Shown here: piece by piece, positions 30,820-39,244 of the stretch
Layout: the number at the start of each line of letters is the position of its first letter
Position numbering within the stretch: position 1 is the stretch's first letter
From: a virus
Length of the DNA stretch: 64,000 bases
Direction: 5' to 3' (one strand)
Virus record (IMG/VR): IMGVR_UViG_3300023184_004198
Coordinates: 124,001 to 188,000 of that record
The notes under the pieces: generated by a model
The model's database searches: none
The model's input: the letters and a program-made list of their open reading frames with translations, nothing else
Told to the model about the DNA's origin: nothing
Made by a program: the position numbers and the translations under genes

Positions 30820-31093
30820 TACTTACTACGGGGTCGCTGGTGCTGTTGTATGGAAACTACAATGGCAACACGTATCGGGTTCCTTGGAACGAAACTGGTA
30901 TCATCAACCCCGACTCATACGTGAAAGTGAACAGGTGTGGTGTCAAGGCCCACGTGGTGGCGTCAAGTTGGTCAAAGACAGCAGTGAATCACTTCCCTGG
31001 AATGTATGGGCACCGTATCTGCGGCAGGATTCAGAAAAAATGAAACAGTTTGCCTGGATCAAACTACGAGCACGGGCGTTGAAGCAATCATGA
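30812..31093 (+). CDS. Hypothetical protein, GTG start
   Basis: 93 residues from GTG 30812 in the frame MANTYYGVAGAVVWKLQWQH; VWCQGPRGGVKLVKDSSESL and MKQFAWIKLRARALKQS. The competing 67-codon frame at 30840 is less convincing. Overlaps the genes on both sides. No family recognised. Confidence 0.5.
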   Translation: MANTYYGVAGAVVWKLQWQHVSGSLERNWYHQPRLIRESEQVWCQGPRGGVKLVKDSSESLPWNVWAPYLRQDSEKMKQFAWIKLRARALKQS

Positions 31094-31332
31094 TGCTACT
31101 GGGACATGGCACAGTGTATGGCGCACAGTATTATACTGTGGCTCCGCCCATGGCAGGTGTGTCATGGAGTGATATGGAAGAATGGTGTACGGAAACTTTT
31201 GGGTCCAGCACTGGCAGTATTTGGTTCAAGGCCAATATACAGGCACCTAATGAACGTTGGTATCAAAACAACAGCAAGTTTTGGTTCCGTGATGAAGCAG
31301 ATAGAACTTGGTTCTTGTTGAGGTGGTCATGA
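31090..31332 (+). CDS. Small protein of the FxFR family
   Basis: 80 residues from ATG 31090 (ATGA-type). VSWSDMEEWCTETFGSSTGS, then SKFWFRDEADRTWFLLRWS, the reference C-terminus of the paralogous family near 17978-18380. Confidence 0.6.
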   Translation: MMLLGHGTVYGAQYYTVAPPMAGVSWSDMEEWCTETFGSSTGSIWFKANIQAPNERWYQNNSKFWFRDEADRTWFLLRWS

Positions 31333-31568
31333 AACGATATCACAGTGAAGGTGGCACACAAAATCCTGACTTCCTGTATCAGGTTCGAGTGCGCGATTTC
31401 ACCACAGAAATGTATGACTGGTGTGAGGCCTATGATGATCAAGGCGAAACATTTTGTAGATTTCATGTGAAATGGAATCTGTATGACGATCACAATGAAT
31501 ATGATCGTGTGACATTTGAGCAGGAAGCACCGGCCATAATGTTTGCACTGAGATTTGGCAAGGCATGA
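31329..31568 (+). CDS. Small protein of the FxFR-like family
   Basis: 79 residues from ATG 31329. EMYDWCEAYDDQGETFCRFH and end RVTFEQEAPAIMFALRFGKA; same layout as the 31090 gene with Glu-Gln in place of Phe-Arg. Confidence 0.6.
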   Translation: MKRYHSEGGTQNPDFLYQVRVRDFTTEMYDWCEAYDDQGETFCRFHVKWNLYDDHNEYDRVTFEQEAPAIMFALRFGKA

Positions 31569-31603
31569 AAAAGAAACGTTTATTAACCTATAGAGGAGAA
31601 CCT

Positions 31604-32011
31604 ATGTTTGAAGAACCATTGAGCTGGGAACAGCAAGAAGTGTTTAGGTTGTTGAAAGCACAACCGGGCACCACTTACCAAGAAGCCGATGAAACAGGCC
31701 GGCACGTTTTTAGAGACTGGATGCGCGGCCTGCTGAATGTGGCAGAAATCACAGTGACGTTTGTCAAAGCAGATGGCACACTGCGTGACATGCGATGCAC
31801 CCTGGACCAGGATCGTATTCCGCCCCAGCCACCACGTGCAGCCAAGCCTGCTAAGGAAGCACCAGTAGATGGTATTGTGCGTGAGAGCAAAGAAGTCACC
31901 AAGCCCGAAGAAAACCACACCCAAAAAGTGTTTGATTTAGACGCAGGTGCTTGGCGCAGTTTTCGTTATGATCGGCTCAAAAAGGTCAGTGCCAGCATGA
32001 GTTTTGAATAA
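31604..32011 (+). CDS. SH3-barrel-type phage protein with WRSFRYD motif
   Basis: 135 residues from ATG 31604, preceded by GAGGAGAACC; ATG 31565 (ATGA overlap, 13 residues longer) is the alternative. EITVTFVKADGTLRDMRCTL and the C-terminal VFDLDAGAWRSFRYDRLKKV are two halves of a small barrel I associate with phage SH3-barrel/WYL-like proteins, split by a Pro/Glu-rich insert. Function unknown; nucleic-acid binding is possible. Confidence 0.65.
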   Translation: MFEEPLSWEQQEVFRLLKAQPGTTYQEADETGRHVFRDWMRGLLNVAEITVTFVKADGTLRDMRCTLDQDRIPPQPPRAAKPAKEAPVDGIVRESKEVTKPEENHTQKVFDLDAGAWRSFRYDRLKKVSASMSFE

Positions 32012-32037
32012 GTAATAGTATCACTTTAAGGAAACGC

Positions 32038-33033
32038 ATGGCCGCAGAATTAACTATCAAATATGTTGTAGACTCTATTGAAGGCAATTCATTGAGTACC
32101 ACTGTCACTGGACCGGAACATGGTTGGGTAGAATATTGCAATCAACGAGGACAACTTGTTTATGCTGATGCGGTCAGTGAAGAGTTTTATAAAAAATGCC
32201 ACCAACAAGTCATTGAACTCATTACCAAACATGCCATAGAAGATAACAAAAAAAATCTTGGATTTATAAATCACATAAGCAACATACTAGTCAATGATGA
32301 TTTTGTATTTCCCATGTTCGGATCAGTGCCCAACGGCGGCAGTGAACTTGAAATTACCACGGGGGTTACAAGATTAATTGCCAGCATAATGAATGGTCGT
32401 ACCGCTCGAGAATTAAAGACTGTGGCATTTACACCTAAAGGACAATCAGCAACGCAATTAGAAAATTTAAAACCTTTGACCAGTACTGCTAATTTTGAAA
32501 AAATATACAATCTTGCAGATATTGATTACGAAATCAGCATGTCGGACTCCCCAGCTGGCGATATGAGTGAGTTTCGATTTGATCGAAGTGTGCTGAAATA
32601 TTCAATCTATGACAAAAAAGATCAGGCACTGCCACATACTCAAATAGGAGCAAACGTTTCAAATTTTTGGAGTAGACATATTAAAAAAGATAAAATTCAA
32701 TTGAACATAAGATGTACTCCTGAAGTAGAAAAATTAATTCAACCCAGTAAAATTTTTAACTGGAATGTAGTGCATGAAAAACACGAAGAATGGCAATGGA
32801 GTTATGGAAGAATTTTGGGTGCATATCGAAAAACAGAAGTACCTTTGTCCTTTGATGAGTCTCAAATTCATCTCTGGTTGTACGATGTGTCTGAACCTGT
32901 GTACTTGGAATTGTTATTGCCTTGGGTCACTGGACAATATACTTGTTGCCATACCAAAAATAAAAAAGCATTGTTTTTTGACACTTCCAGTGATGTGACC
33001 AGTATGCAAATTGTTGGAGACTGGGTCAAATAA
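32038..33033 (+). CDS. Hypothetical protein, AT-rich
   Basis: 331 residues. AAGGAA upstream. Mixed alpha/beta with [60 protein letters not shown] and a C-terminal beta block. No family recognised. Noticeably more AT-rich than the early genes before it, suggesting different origin. The last base overlaps the infA start. Confidence 0.65.
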   Translation: MAAELTIKYVVDSIEGNSLSTTVTGPEHGWVEYCNQRGQLVYADAVSEEFYKKCHQQVIELITKHAIEDNKKNLGFINHISNILVNDDFVFPMFGSVPNGGSELEITTGVTRLIASIMNGRTARELKTVAFTPKGQSATQLENLKPLTSTANFEKIYNLADIDYEISMSDSPAGDMSEFRFDRSVLKYSIYDKKDQALPHTQIGANVSNFWSRHIKKDKIQLNIRCTPEVEKLIQPSKIFNWNVVHEKHEEWQWSYGRILGAYRKTEVPLSFDESQIHLWLYDVSEPVYLELLLPWVTGQYTCCHTKNKKALFFDTSSDVTSMQIVGDWVK

Positions 33034-33251
33034 TGGCCAAGGAAGAAACAATTAATATGGAAGGCAAGGTGCAAGAAATTCTACCCAATGCCATGTTTAG
33101 AGTATTGCTGGATGATGTCAACACAGAAGTTATAGGATACTTGTCGGGAAAAATGCGCACTCATAATATCAAGGTGTTGCTGGGTGATAGGGTTGCCATG
33201 GAATTTAGTCCTTACGATTTGACACGTGGGCGTATTACAAGAAGAAGATGA
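33033..33251 (+). CDS. infA: Translation initiation factor IF-1
   Basis: 72 residues, exactly the bacterial IF-1 length. [48 protein letters not shown] and [14 protein letters not shown] align along the whole IF-1 S1/OB fold. IF-1 sits in the ribosomal A site and modulates start selection with IF-2 and IF-3. A phage copy could replace or outcompete the host factor and change start-site preference, notable next to the leaderless mRNAs predicted here. Overlaps both neighbours, so it belongs to an operon. Confidence 0.95.
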   Translation: MAKEETINMEGKVQEILPNAMFRVLLDDVNTEVIGYLSGKMRTHNIKVLLGDRVAMEFSPYDLTRGRITRRR

Positions 33252-33868
33252 TAACAGAGTACAGTGCAAAGAAACCCAATATACGAGGATTGATTTTATT
33301 AGATTGTTGGGAACCGGAAGTTCGCGATCATTTTTATAAAGACAAGTATTATGTAAATCTCATTGAAAAACTCAAAGATAAAAATTTTGAGTACATAGTT
33401 CACAGCGCCCATGGATTACAAATAGATTTAAATGATACTGTCATGTCCAACACCTTCAAAGTTTGCGACTACTCTGACAATCATTCAATCATGCGTAGTT
33501 TGTTGGAACACGCAGGGGATCTTAGAACATCAAATTTGTTGGAAAAATATCTTCTCAAGCAAAATGGAGCTTCAATTAACATCATAAACATCCACGACTT
33601 TGTTTGGTTCTCTAAGGATTATTTGTTAAACCGGATAAAAAACTGGTTGATTGTAGGACATACCTGGCAGATGTGTACGCATGACCATGCACTTGGGTTG
33701 CCTCGACTGGCCAACTTATCAAAAACATATAATTTAAATTTTTATGCTACTGATTACAGTTTTTGCACTATGACCGAGCAAACAGCAGGATTAAAAGAGT
33801 TTGAACAAGACAGTCTGAATTGGTGTTTGATTGAAGATTTTGGATATCAATTACTGCCGCAGGACTAA
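33248..33868 (+). CDS. Hypothetical protein, AT-rich
   Basis: 206 residues. [60 protein letters not shown]: alternating strands and helices like a Rossmann-type hydrolase, with two His-rich loops, but I cannot place it. ATGA coupled to infA. AT-rich like the 32038 gene. Confidence 0.6.
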   Translation: MITEYSAKKPNIRGLILLDCWEPEVRDHFYKDKYYVNLIEKLKDKNFEYIVHSAHGLQIDLNDTVMSNTFKVCDYSDNHSIMRSLLEHAGDLRTSNLLEKYLLKQNGASINIINIHDFVWFSKDYLLNRIKNWLIVGHTWQMCTHDHALGLPRLANLSKTYNLNFYATDYSFCTMTEQTAGLKEFEQDSLNWCLIEDFGYQLLPQD

Positions 33869-33873
33869 CTAGA

Positions 33874-33879
33874 TAAATA
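33874..33879 (+). promoter_or_regulatory. Late element TAAATA, leaderless
   Basis: AGATAAATATCTAC; predicted +1 is 33885, exactly the A of the SOD ATG. Confidence 0.65.
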
Positions 33880-33884
33880 TCTAC

Positions 33885-34433
33885 ATGGAACTGAGAGATC
33901 ACATTAACCTAGTAGAGGCCAGTACTAGACCGGCCAAGTTGGAAACCACTCCCTTGCCTTATGGTCCCAAAGACTTGGCACCGGTGATGAGTGCTGACAC
34001 AATTAATTATCATTTTGAACACTTGGCCAAGGGCTATGCAAAACGTTATAATGCTGGAGAAGGCAATGCAGATTTCAATCGTGCTGGCAGTTTTTTACAC
34101 AATAAGTTTTTCCCTCAGCTTCGCGCTCCCAAAGGTGCCAACAGACCCCGTGGTGCTGTACTTGCCTTGATTGAAGAGCATTTCAAAACCTACGAAGACT
34201 TCAAAGAGGCTGTTAAAGAAAAGGCCATGAAGATACAGGGTTCAGGTTGGGTGTATTTGAGCACTGGTGGTGAAATCAAAACCATTGCCAACCATGCTGT
34301 GCGCACAGATATCTGTGTGCTCATTGACTGGTGGGAACACGCCTGGGCATTGGATTATCAAAGCGACAAAGAACGCTATCTAGATAACATCTGGAAAATA
34401 ATAGATTGGGACGTCTGTAACGAACGTCTGTAA
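33885..34433 (+). CDS. Fe/Mn-type superoxide dismutase
   Basis: 182 residues. Metal ligands His43 (INYHFEHL), His72 (FLHNKFF), Asp148 and His152 (IDWWEHAWALDY), in standard spacing. The first 15 residues (MELRDHINLVEAS) precede the normal SOD start LPYGPKDLAP and resemble the N-terminal motif of other likely virion proteins here. It would convert superoxide to peroxide; a virion-carried or late enzyme protecting DNA or the cell is possible. It lacks some C-terminal SOD residues, so check activity. Confidence 0.88.
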   Translation: MELRDHINLVEASTRPAKLETTPLPYGPKDLAPVMSADTINYHFEHLAKGYAKRYNAGEGNADFNRAGSFLHNKFFPQLRAPKGANRPRGAVLALIEEHFKTYEDFKEAVKEKAMKIQGSGWVYLSTGGEIKTIANHAVRTDICVLIDWWEHAWALDYQSDKERYLDNIWKIIDWDVCNERL

Positions 34434-34442
34434 GGAGTCGGC

Positions 34443-34706
34443 ATGTGGCAACTACTGTGGGTACTACTGCCCGTTGTGGCACATGCGGACATGAATGATT
34501 GTGTGAGAGAACCCAACCAGGATAAAAAGAATTATTGTATGGCTACTTACAGCGGGAGTGCCGCTTTTTGCGATCGAATACGAGGCTACGAATATCGAAC
34601 ACAATGCATGCGAATGGTCATTGCCAAGCAACGAGAAGTCGCATATCAAACACCCAAACCACCCACAAAGGAAAAAAAGAATGAACCTGCAACCAGCGGC
34701 CATTAG
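34443..34706 (+). CDS. Small secreted Cys-containing protein
   Basis: 87 residues. Signal peptide [15 protein letters not shown] then DMNDC. Four Cys (DCVRE, NYCMAT, AFCDRI, QCMRMV) suggest two disulfides in the periplasm; [11 protein letters not shown] tail. AAGGAG upstream. Overlaps the next gene by 26 bases. Function unknown. Confidence 0.65.
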   Translation: MWQLLWVLLPVVAHADMNDCVREPNQDKKNYCMATYSGSAAFCDRIRGYEYRTQCMRMVIAKQREVAYQTPKPPTKEKKNEPATSGH

Positions 34707-35001
34707 CAAACTAAAAGAACTTGTTGCTGAAGAAGGCAACCCTGAACTAAAACTACGAGTATTTGTACAAGGTGGAGGATGTTCAGGATTCAGTTATGGT
34801 TTTACATTTGATGAAGCTCGAAACGAAGATGATTTTGATTTCTCTTACGACACTGTGCAAGTTGTTGTAGATGCCATGAGCATGCAGTATCTACAAGGAT
34901 CAGAGATTGATTACAAAGAAGATATGATGGGCGCCAGCTTTGTGATCAACAATCCGCAAGCAGTCAGCACTTGCGGATGTGGATCAAGTTTTAGCATTTA
35001 A
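34681..35001 (+). CDS. A-type iron-sulfur carrier (ErpA/IscA family)
   Basis: 106 residues from ATG 34681 (AAGGAA upstream). Cys34 ([10 protein letters not shown]), Cys98 and Cys100 (STCGCGSSF) match the three IscA cysteines in position. [19 protein letters not shown] is the signature. It would deliver Fe-S clusters to apo-enzymes; two radical SAM enzymes in this window are candidate clients. I recall similar carriers in T4-like cyanophages. Confidence 0.95.
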   Translation: MNLQPAAISKLKELVAEEGNPELKLRVFVQGGGCSGFSYGFTFDEARNEDDFDFSYDTVQVVVDAMSMQYLQGSEIDYKEDMMGASFVINNPQAVSTCGCGSSFSI

Positions 35002-37775
35002 ACTGTTTCACCATTTTCGCGGATGAACTCAGTGTCTCCGCCTACAATATCAAACACACGCATCCAGAAGCGTTCCACTGGTCGGAATATCCAACCCCAG
35101 CGGTTTTCGCCGTAATAGTATTTGCCATAGCATACCAAGGGATCTGCAAAAGTCTTTGTGACCAAGAACTTGAACACACGTGACTCACGCATGAGTGGCA
35201 CCAGTACTTCTGCCAGTCGGTAGTAGCCTCTGCGGTTTCGACCAGTCATCTTCTCATCACGGTATCTGCGTACCACTGAATCCATGGTGCCATCACCGTA
35301 GCGAGCTTCAAGCATGATGAAGCAGCAACCACCACCACCACCGCCGCCGCCACCTGCACTGCAACCACTGCCGGCTGAACTGCTGCAACTGCCTGCACTG
35401 CCGTCGCCACCAAATCCTGTTTGTCCCTTGTTATGAACCACAAGGTTGTTGGCTATGTAAGTGTTGTTGCCATCTAGTTTGAAATTATAGATTACTTGTT
35501 GTTGATCTTGATCGCTGTATTCTTCAATTGAGTCGATTACAACCCCCACGCCGTCTTCAGTTTCGACTACATCGCCCACGGCATATTTGCCCACGGTCAT
35601 TTTATACTTGGCGTAGGTCATTACAGGGTCAAAAGATCGCCAACCATGGCCACGTATCCATACTGGGTGATCGCTGGTCATAAATGGTGTGCTGCCGTTG
35701 AATGCCATCATGGTGGCACCGGTTTCGCCCAAAGTGGGTCGCAAAAACTCCAGCACGGTGTTGTGTGCGCCATCCATACCCAGCACAACTTCCCCTAGCG
35801 CAACATCTTCGATATTTTTGCGTGAACCGTCGGCCATGGTAATTTGTGTACCAGCCACAAAGCAACAACAAATACGAACAGTGTCATACACTTTTGGTGG
35901 GGGAGGAGGCAACGCTCTCAAATCCGGGGGTCTAGATACTCTGGCCCAATCATCTGATTGAGATATAAAATAGGGCACAAAAGTTCCAACCACCGGTTCC
36001 CATACCCCAGCTTCGTTTACATACATGCCGTCAATTTGTTTCCACTCGCCATCTACATTAACAAAAATAGTTTTAACTTCTTGCCAACCGCCGGCAGTTC
36101 TCACTCTAGGACCAAAACTGTTGAATATGAACACAGCGCCACCGTTGCCACCTTGCACCGAACCTGGCAGTCCACCTTGTCCTACTCCGGGCAACAGGTT
36201 ATGATATGGACCAGTAAAAGCCACACCCGCACCATTGGGACTTAATGCTGTGCCAGTGGCAATTGGATTTAGATAACTTACTCCTACACCACCGGCTTGT
36301 CCGTAAGCATCACCTTCGCTACTGTAACCATTTTTTCCAGCGCCGCCAGGACCGCCAGGACCGCCTGCCCCTCCACCGCCACCATCTTTGTAGAAATCGC
36401 CTTGATTTTGGCCAACTTGTCCATTGGAAATTCCAGCGGCAGTCTGTCCACGTGGTCCTGGTGCATTGGATTCAGAAATACCAGTATCACTGTTGCCAGC
36501 ACCACCGCCACCAGCGCCACCTACTGCAACTGCTATCAATGTTTCATTTGGTGTTTGTGGATTTAGTACCAATGTGGTACAACCGCCAGACCCACCACCA
36601 CCACCTGAACTGCCCACAGGACCTGCCAGTCCACCAGTGGCGCCTGACCAACTTTTACTAATGACAATGGCCACACCTGCACTTGGCAAAGCTGTTTGAC
36701 TAAATGAAGCAAAGAATGAAATTGTGTGATAGCCTTGACTTACTGTAACATTTGTAGTGTATGCTGTGCTGTATGAATCAGAACCCGGTGTGGTATACAC
36801 CACAACACCATCAATGCTGAGTGTGGCTGTGTTGGCAGCAGCCATCTCAACTTGATAAGACCCAGTGTAAGGAAAATACACATTGGCATAGGTTCTAGCG
36901 CATGAACTGGCTTTGAAATTTTGTTCCCACATACCAAAGTCCAACATCAAATTGCTGTAAATATTGTCAGGCTCTGTGTCAGGATTTGGCACGTATAAAG
37001 GCGGACTGGCTACAGCACTTCTAGTATCAAATACATTTCTCACCAAACCATATCCACCCAACCCTGCATTGCCAGTTGTGGCTATGGTAAGTCCTACTCC
37101 AAATACGCCGTATGTGGCTCCAACATTGGCATTGGCAAGAATACGTATGGTATGATTACCCGGAGTTATAGTGCGTACAAATTGCACACCGCCTGACTCT
37201 TGTGTCTTCCAACTGTCAACACCGGATTCCAACAATACTTCGCCGTCAAGAAAAACTGTGGCTTGGTAATACGCTGCTAATCTAAAAACATAAGTGATAG
37301 AAAAAGGAAAAAATACAGTAAATGATTGATCAAAGTTTAAAGTATTGGCTAAACTGGTGGTACTGCCATCCAATGCTGTGCCAGTGTTCCACACACCAGT
37401 GTCATTCAAAAATTTTGACCAGCGAGCAACCGTGGTAGCACTGGCACGAGGCAGTGCTGTGGTTCTTCCAATAGGAACAGCGGTGCGTGTGTTAAAAATA
37501 CTGTCTTCGTAAGAATTGGCTATGCTACTGTTTCGGCCACTGCCACCAGCAGCGCCCACTGCAATCTCAATCACATCACCAGGATTAACAGTAAACGACG
37601 CTGATACATATCCACCACCAGAGCCTGAGCCACCTTGACGACTCCCGTCGCTGCCGCCGGAACCTCCGCCTGCACCCCAGAGATAAGCCTGTACAGTTTG
37701 TGAATATCCGGCAGCAGGCAAAGTCAGGGTTTGCCGAGCGTTGATCATGCTCAAAGGTCTAATTAGTGTGGTCAT
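34998..37775 (-). CDS. Glycine-rich tail adhesin with PA14-like modules and intein-like Hint domain
   Basis: 925 residues. Gly-rich regions at about 34-100 and 385-560 ([22 protein letters not shown]) alternate with PA14-like segments ([20 protein letters not shown]). A Hint domain spans about 638-782: Cys638 in [19 protein letters not shown] box B, and terminal VVHN. The next residue is Lys783, not Cys/Ser/Thr, so cleavage rather than splicing is expected. The last 143 residues ([20 protein letters not shown] ... FIRENGETV) follow a poly-Gly linker. Convergent with the Fe-S carrier gene. Confidence 0.85.
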   Translation of the reverse strand: MTTLIRPLSMINARQTLTLPAAGYSQTVQAYLWGAGGGSGGSDGSRQGGSGSGGGYVSASFTVNPGDVIEIAVGAAGGSGRNSSIANSYEDSIFNTRTAVPIGRTTALPRASATTVARWSKFLNDTGVWNTGTALDGSTTSLANTLNFDQSFTVFFPFSITYVFRLAAYYQATVFLDGEVLLESGVDSWKTQESGGVQFVRTITPGNHTIRILANANVGATYGVFGVGLTIATTGNAGLGGYGLVRNVFDTRSAVASPPLYVPNPDTEPDNIYSNLMLDFGMWEQNFKASSCARTYANVYFPYTGSYQVEMAAANTATLSIDGVVVYTTPGSDSYSTAYTTNVTVSQGYHTISFFASFSQTALPSAGVAIVISKSWSGATGGLAGPVGSSGGGGGSGGCTTLVLNPQTPNETLIAVAVGGAGGGGAGNSDTGISESNAPGPRGQTAAGISNGQVGQNQGDFYKDGGGGGAGGPGGPGGAGKNGYSSEGDAYGQAGGVGVSYLNPIATGTALSPNGAGVAFTGPYHNLLPGVGQGGLPGSVQGGNGGAVFIFNSFGPRVRTAGGWQEVKTIFVNVDGEWKQIDGMYVNEAGVWEPVVGTFVPYFISQSDDWARVSRPPDLRALPPPPPKVYDTVRICCCFVAGTQITMADGSRKNIEDVALGEVVLGMDGAHNTVLEFLRPTLGETGATMMAFNGSTPFMTSDHPVWIRGHGWRSFDPVMTYAKYKMTVGKYAVGDVVETEDGVGVVIDSIEEYSDQDQQQVIYNFKLDGNNTYIANNLVVHNKGQTGFGGDGSAGSCSSSAGSGCSAGGGGGGGGGCCFIMLEARYGDGTMDSVVRRYRDEKMTGRNRRGYYRLAEVLVPLMRESRVFKFLVTKTFADPLVCYGKYYYGENRWGWIFRPVERFWMRVFDIVGGDTEFIRENGETV

Positions 37776-37778
37776 TGT

Positions 37779-39176
37779 TTACGCTACAATTTGATACCAA
37801 ATATCTCCAGTGACACCAGCAATGTTGGGTCCTGTGGTTCCAATGTAACGTGTGCCGTATCCGTTACTGGTGGTGGCGATAGTAATAGTTCGATCGGCAC
37901 TGAGATCGCCACCACCAGTCAAACCACCTGTGCCTGTAATTGTTCTAGTGTTGGGTGGCACGCCAAGATTGGTTCTTGCCACTGCGGCAGTTGCACCACC
38001 GGTACCACCATCTGCCACAGCCAGTGGAGTGATACCACTTACAGCACCGCCAGTTATGACAACAGCATTGGCATTTTGCACTGCCATGGTGCCCACTGTT
38101 GTGATAGCACCTGTGGCTAGTCCAAGATTGGTTCTTGCATCAGCAGCATTGCTGGCGCCAGTGCCGCCATCTGCTACAGCCAGGTCTGTAATGCCTGAAA
38201 TACTTCCGCCCAAAATAGACACAGCAGTTCTATCTTGTGTGGACATCGTGCCCAGGCCGAGGTTGGTTCTTGCGCCGGCTGCGGTACTAGCACCTGTACC
38301 GCCATCTGCTACAGCCAGATCTGCAATACCTACAATGAACCCACCAGTGATAGCAACCACAGTGGAGTCTTGGAATGCCATGGTGCCTAGAGTGTTTATG
38401 TTGTTGATTACAAACTCAGTACTGGCAATTTGTGTGGTGCTGGTTCCATTGGCAGCAGTGGGCGCTCTAGGTATTCCAGTAAAAACAGGACTGACTTTTT
38501 CATTTTGCACAAAACTAGTTGTGGCAATTTGTGTGGTGTTAGTGCCATATGCCGCAGTGGGTGCAGTGGGTACACCGTTGAATGCTGGACTGTTGGACAC
38601 AAACGCTGTGGTAGCAATTTGTGTGGTGTTGGTTCCTGCCACAGCAGTGGGTGCTGTGGGTGTGCCAGTAAATGCAGGTGAAACTTTTTCTCCTTGTACA
38701 AATGCTGTGGTAGCAATTTGTGTTGTTCCGGTTCCTGCTGTGGCTGTGGGTGCAGTAGGTGTGCCCGAAAATGCAGGAGATACTTTGTTGTTTTGTACAA
38801 ATGCTGTAGTAGCAAGTTGTGTAGTACTGGTGCTGGTGCTGGCTGTGGGTGCAGTGGGTGTGCCTGAGAATGCAGGACTAATTTTTTGTAATTGCACATA
38901 ATCTTGACTGGCCAGCGCAACCCAAACATTTGCTGTGCTGTAAGCACTGATGATATCATTGCCGGAATCATACCAAAGTTGACCCAAAATAGGCTGGGTA
39001 GGTGCAGTACCGTTGGCAAAATTTTCCAACAAATATACATAGTTTTCGTTTTGATAATCCCCGTAGTTGGTAACAGCACGACCCACTAGGGCAAGATCTG
39101 TGGCAGTGGTGTTAACTGTGCCGTCTCCTACAACTGCTACAATTTGTCCACGAGTGTTATTGATGATATATGACAT
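37779..39176 (-). CDS. Tail fibre protein with TAPT/TTQIATTAFV repeats
   Basis: 465 residues. After an N-terminal domain (residues 1-90) come about five repeats of roughly 28 residues, consensus SPAFSGTPTAPTA...TTQIATTAFVQ (about 98-260), known in phage long tail fibres, then ARTNLGLGT-type repeats (three copies, LAVADGGTGAS) and a beta-rich end. These form elongated trimeric shafts. Late element upstream on the same strand. It lies three bases from the Hint adhesin and is likely cotranscribed. Confidence 0.88.
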   Translation of the reverse strand: MSYIINNTRGQIVAVVGDGTVNTTATDLALVGRAVTNYGDYQNENYVYLLENFANGTAPTQPILGQLWYDSGNDIISAYSTANVWVALASQDYVQLQKISPAFSGTPTAPTASTSTSTTQLATTAFVQNNKVSPAFSGTPTAPTATAGTGTTQIATTAFVQGEKVSPAFTGTPTAPTAVAGTNTTQIATTAFVSNSPAFNGVPTAPTAAYGTNTTQIATTSFVQNEKVSPVFTGIPRAPTAANGTSTTQIASTEFVINNINTLGTMAFQDSTVVAITGGFIVGIADLAVADGGTGASTAAGARTNLGLGTMSTQDRTAVSILGGSISGITDLAVADGGTGASNAADARTNLGLATGAITTVGTMAVQNANAVVITGGAVSGITPLAVADGGTGGATAAVARTNLGVPPNTRTITGTGGLTGGGDLSADRTITIATTSNGYGTRYIGTTGPNIAGVTGDIWYQIVA

Positions 39177-39195
39177 TGACCGCTCCGATTGTCAG

Positions 39196-39226
39196 TATTT
39201 AGCGGCACGCAAAGTTTTGGTAAATA
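39196..39226. promoter_or_regulatory. Divergent late promoters
   Basis: TAAATA on the minus strand (39196-39201) serving the 39176 gene, and on the plus strand (39221-39226) serving the 39245 gene. They sit back to back 19 bases apart. Confidence 0.65.
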
Positions 39227-39244
39227 CTCAACTGGAACACAAAC

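Noticed and set aside
36245-36699. Plus-strand ORFs inside the glycine-rich adhesin
   Set aside because: They are low-complexity shadows (Gly codons read antisense as Pro/Thr/Ser) of the minus-strand gene.
34998-37775. Full protein-splicing intein
   Set aside because: The residue after the terminal Asn is Lys, not Cys/Ser/Thr, and there is no homing endonuclease, so I call a Hint cleavage domain instead.
37852-38901. 349-codon plus-strand ORF
   Set aside because: Antisense shadow of the repeat-rich tail fibre gene; composition is Val/Ala/Pro repeats and there is no SD.
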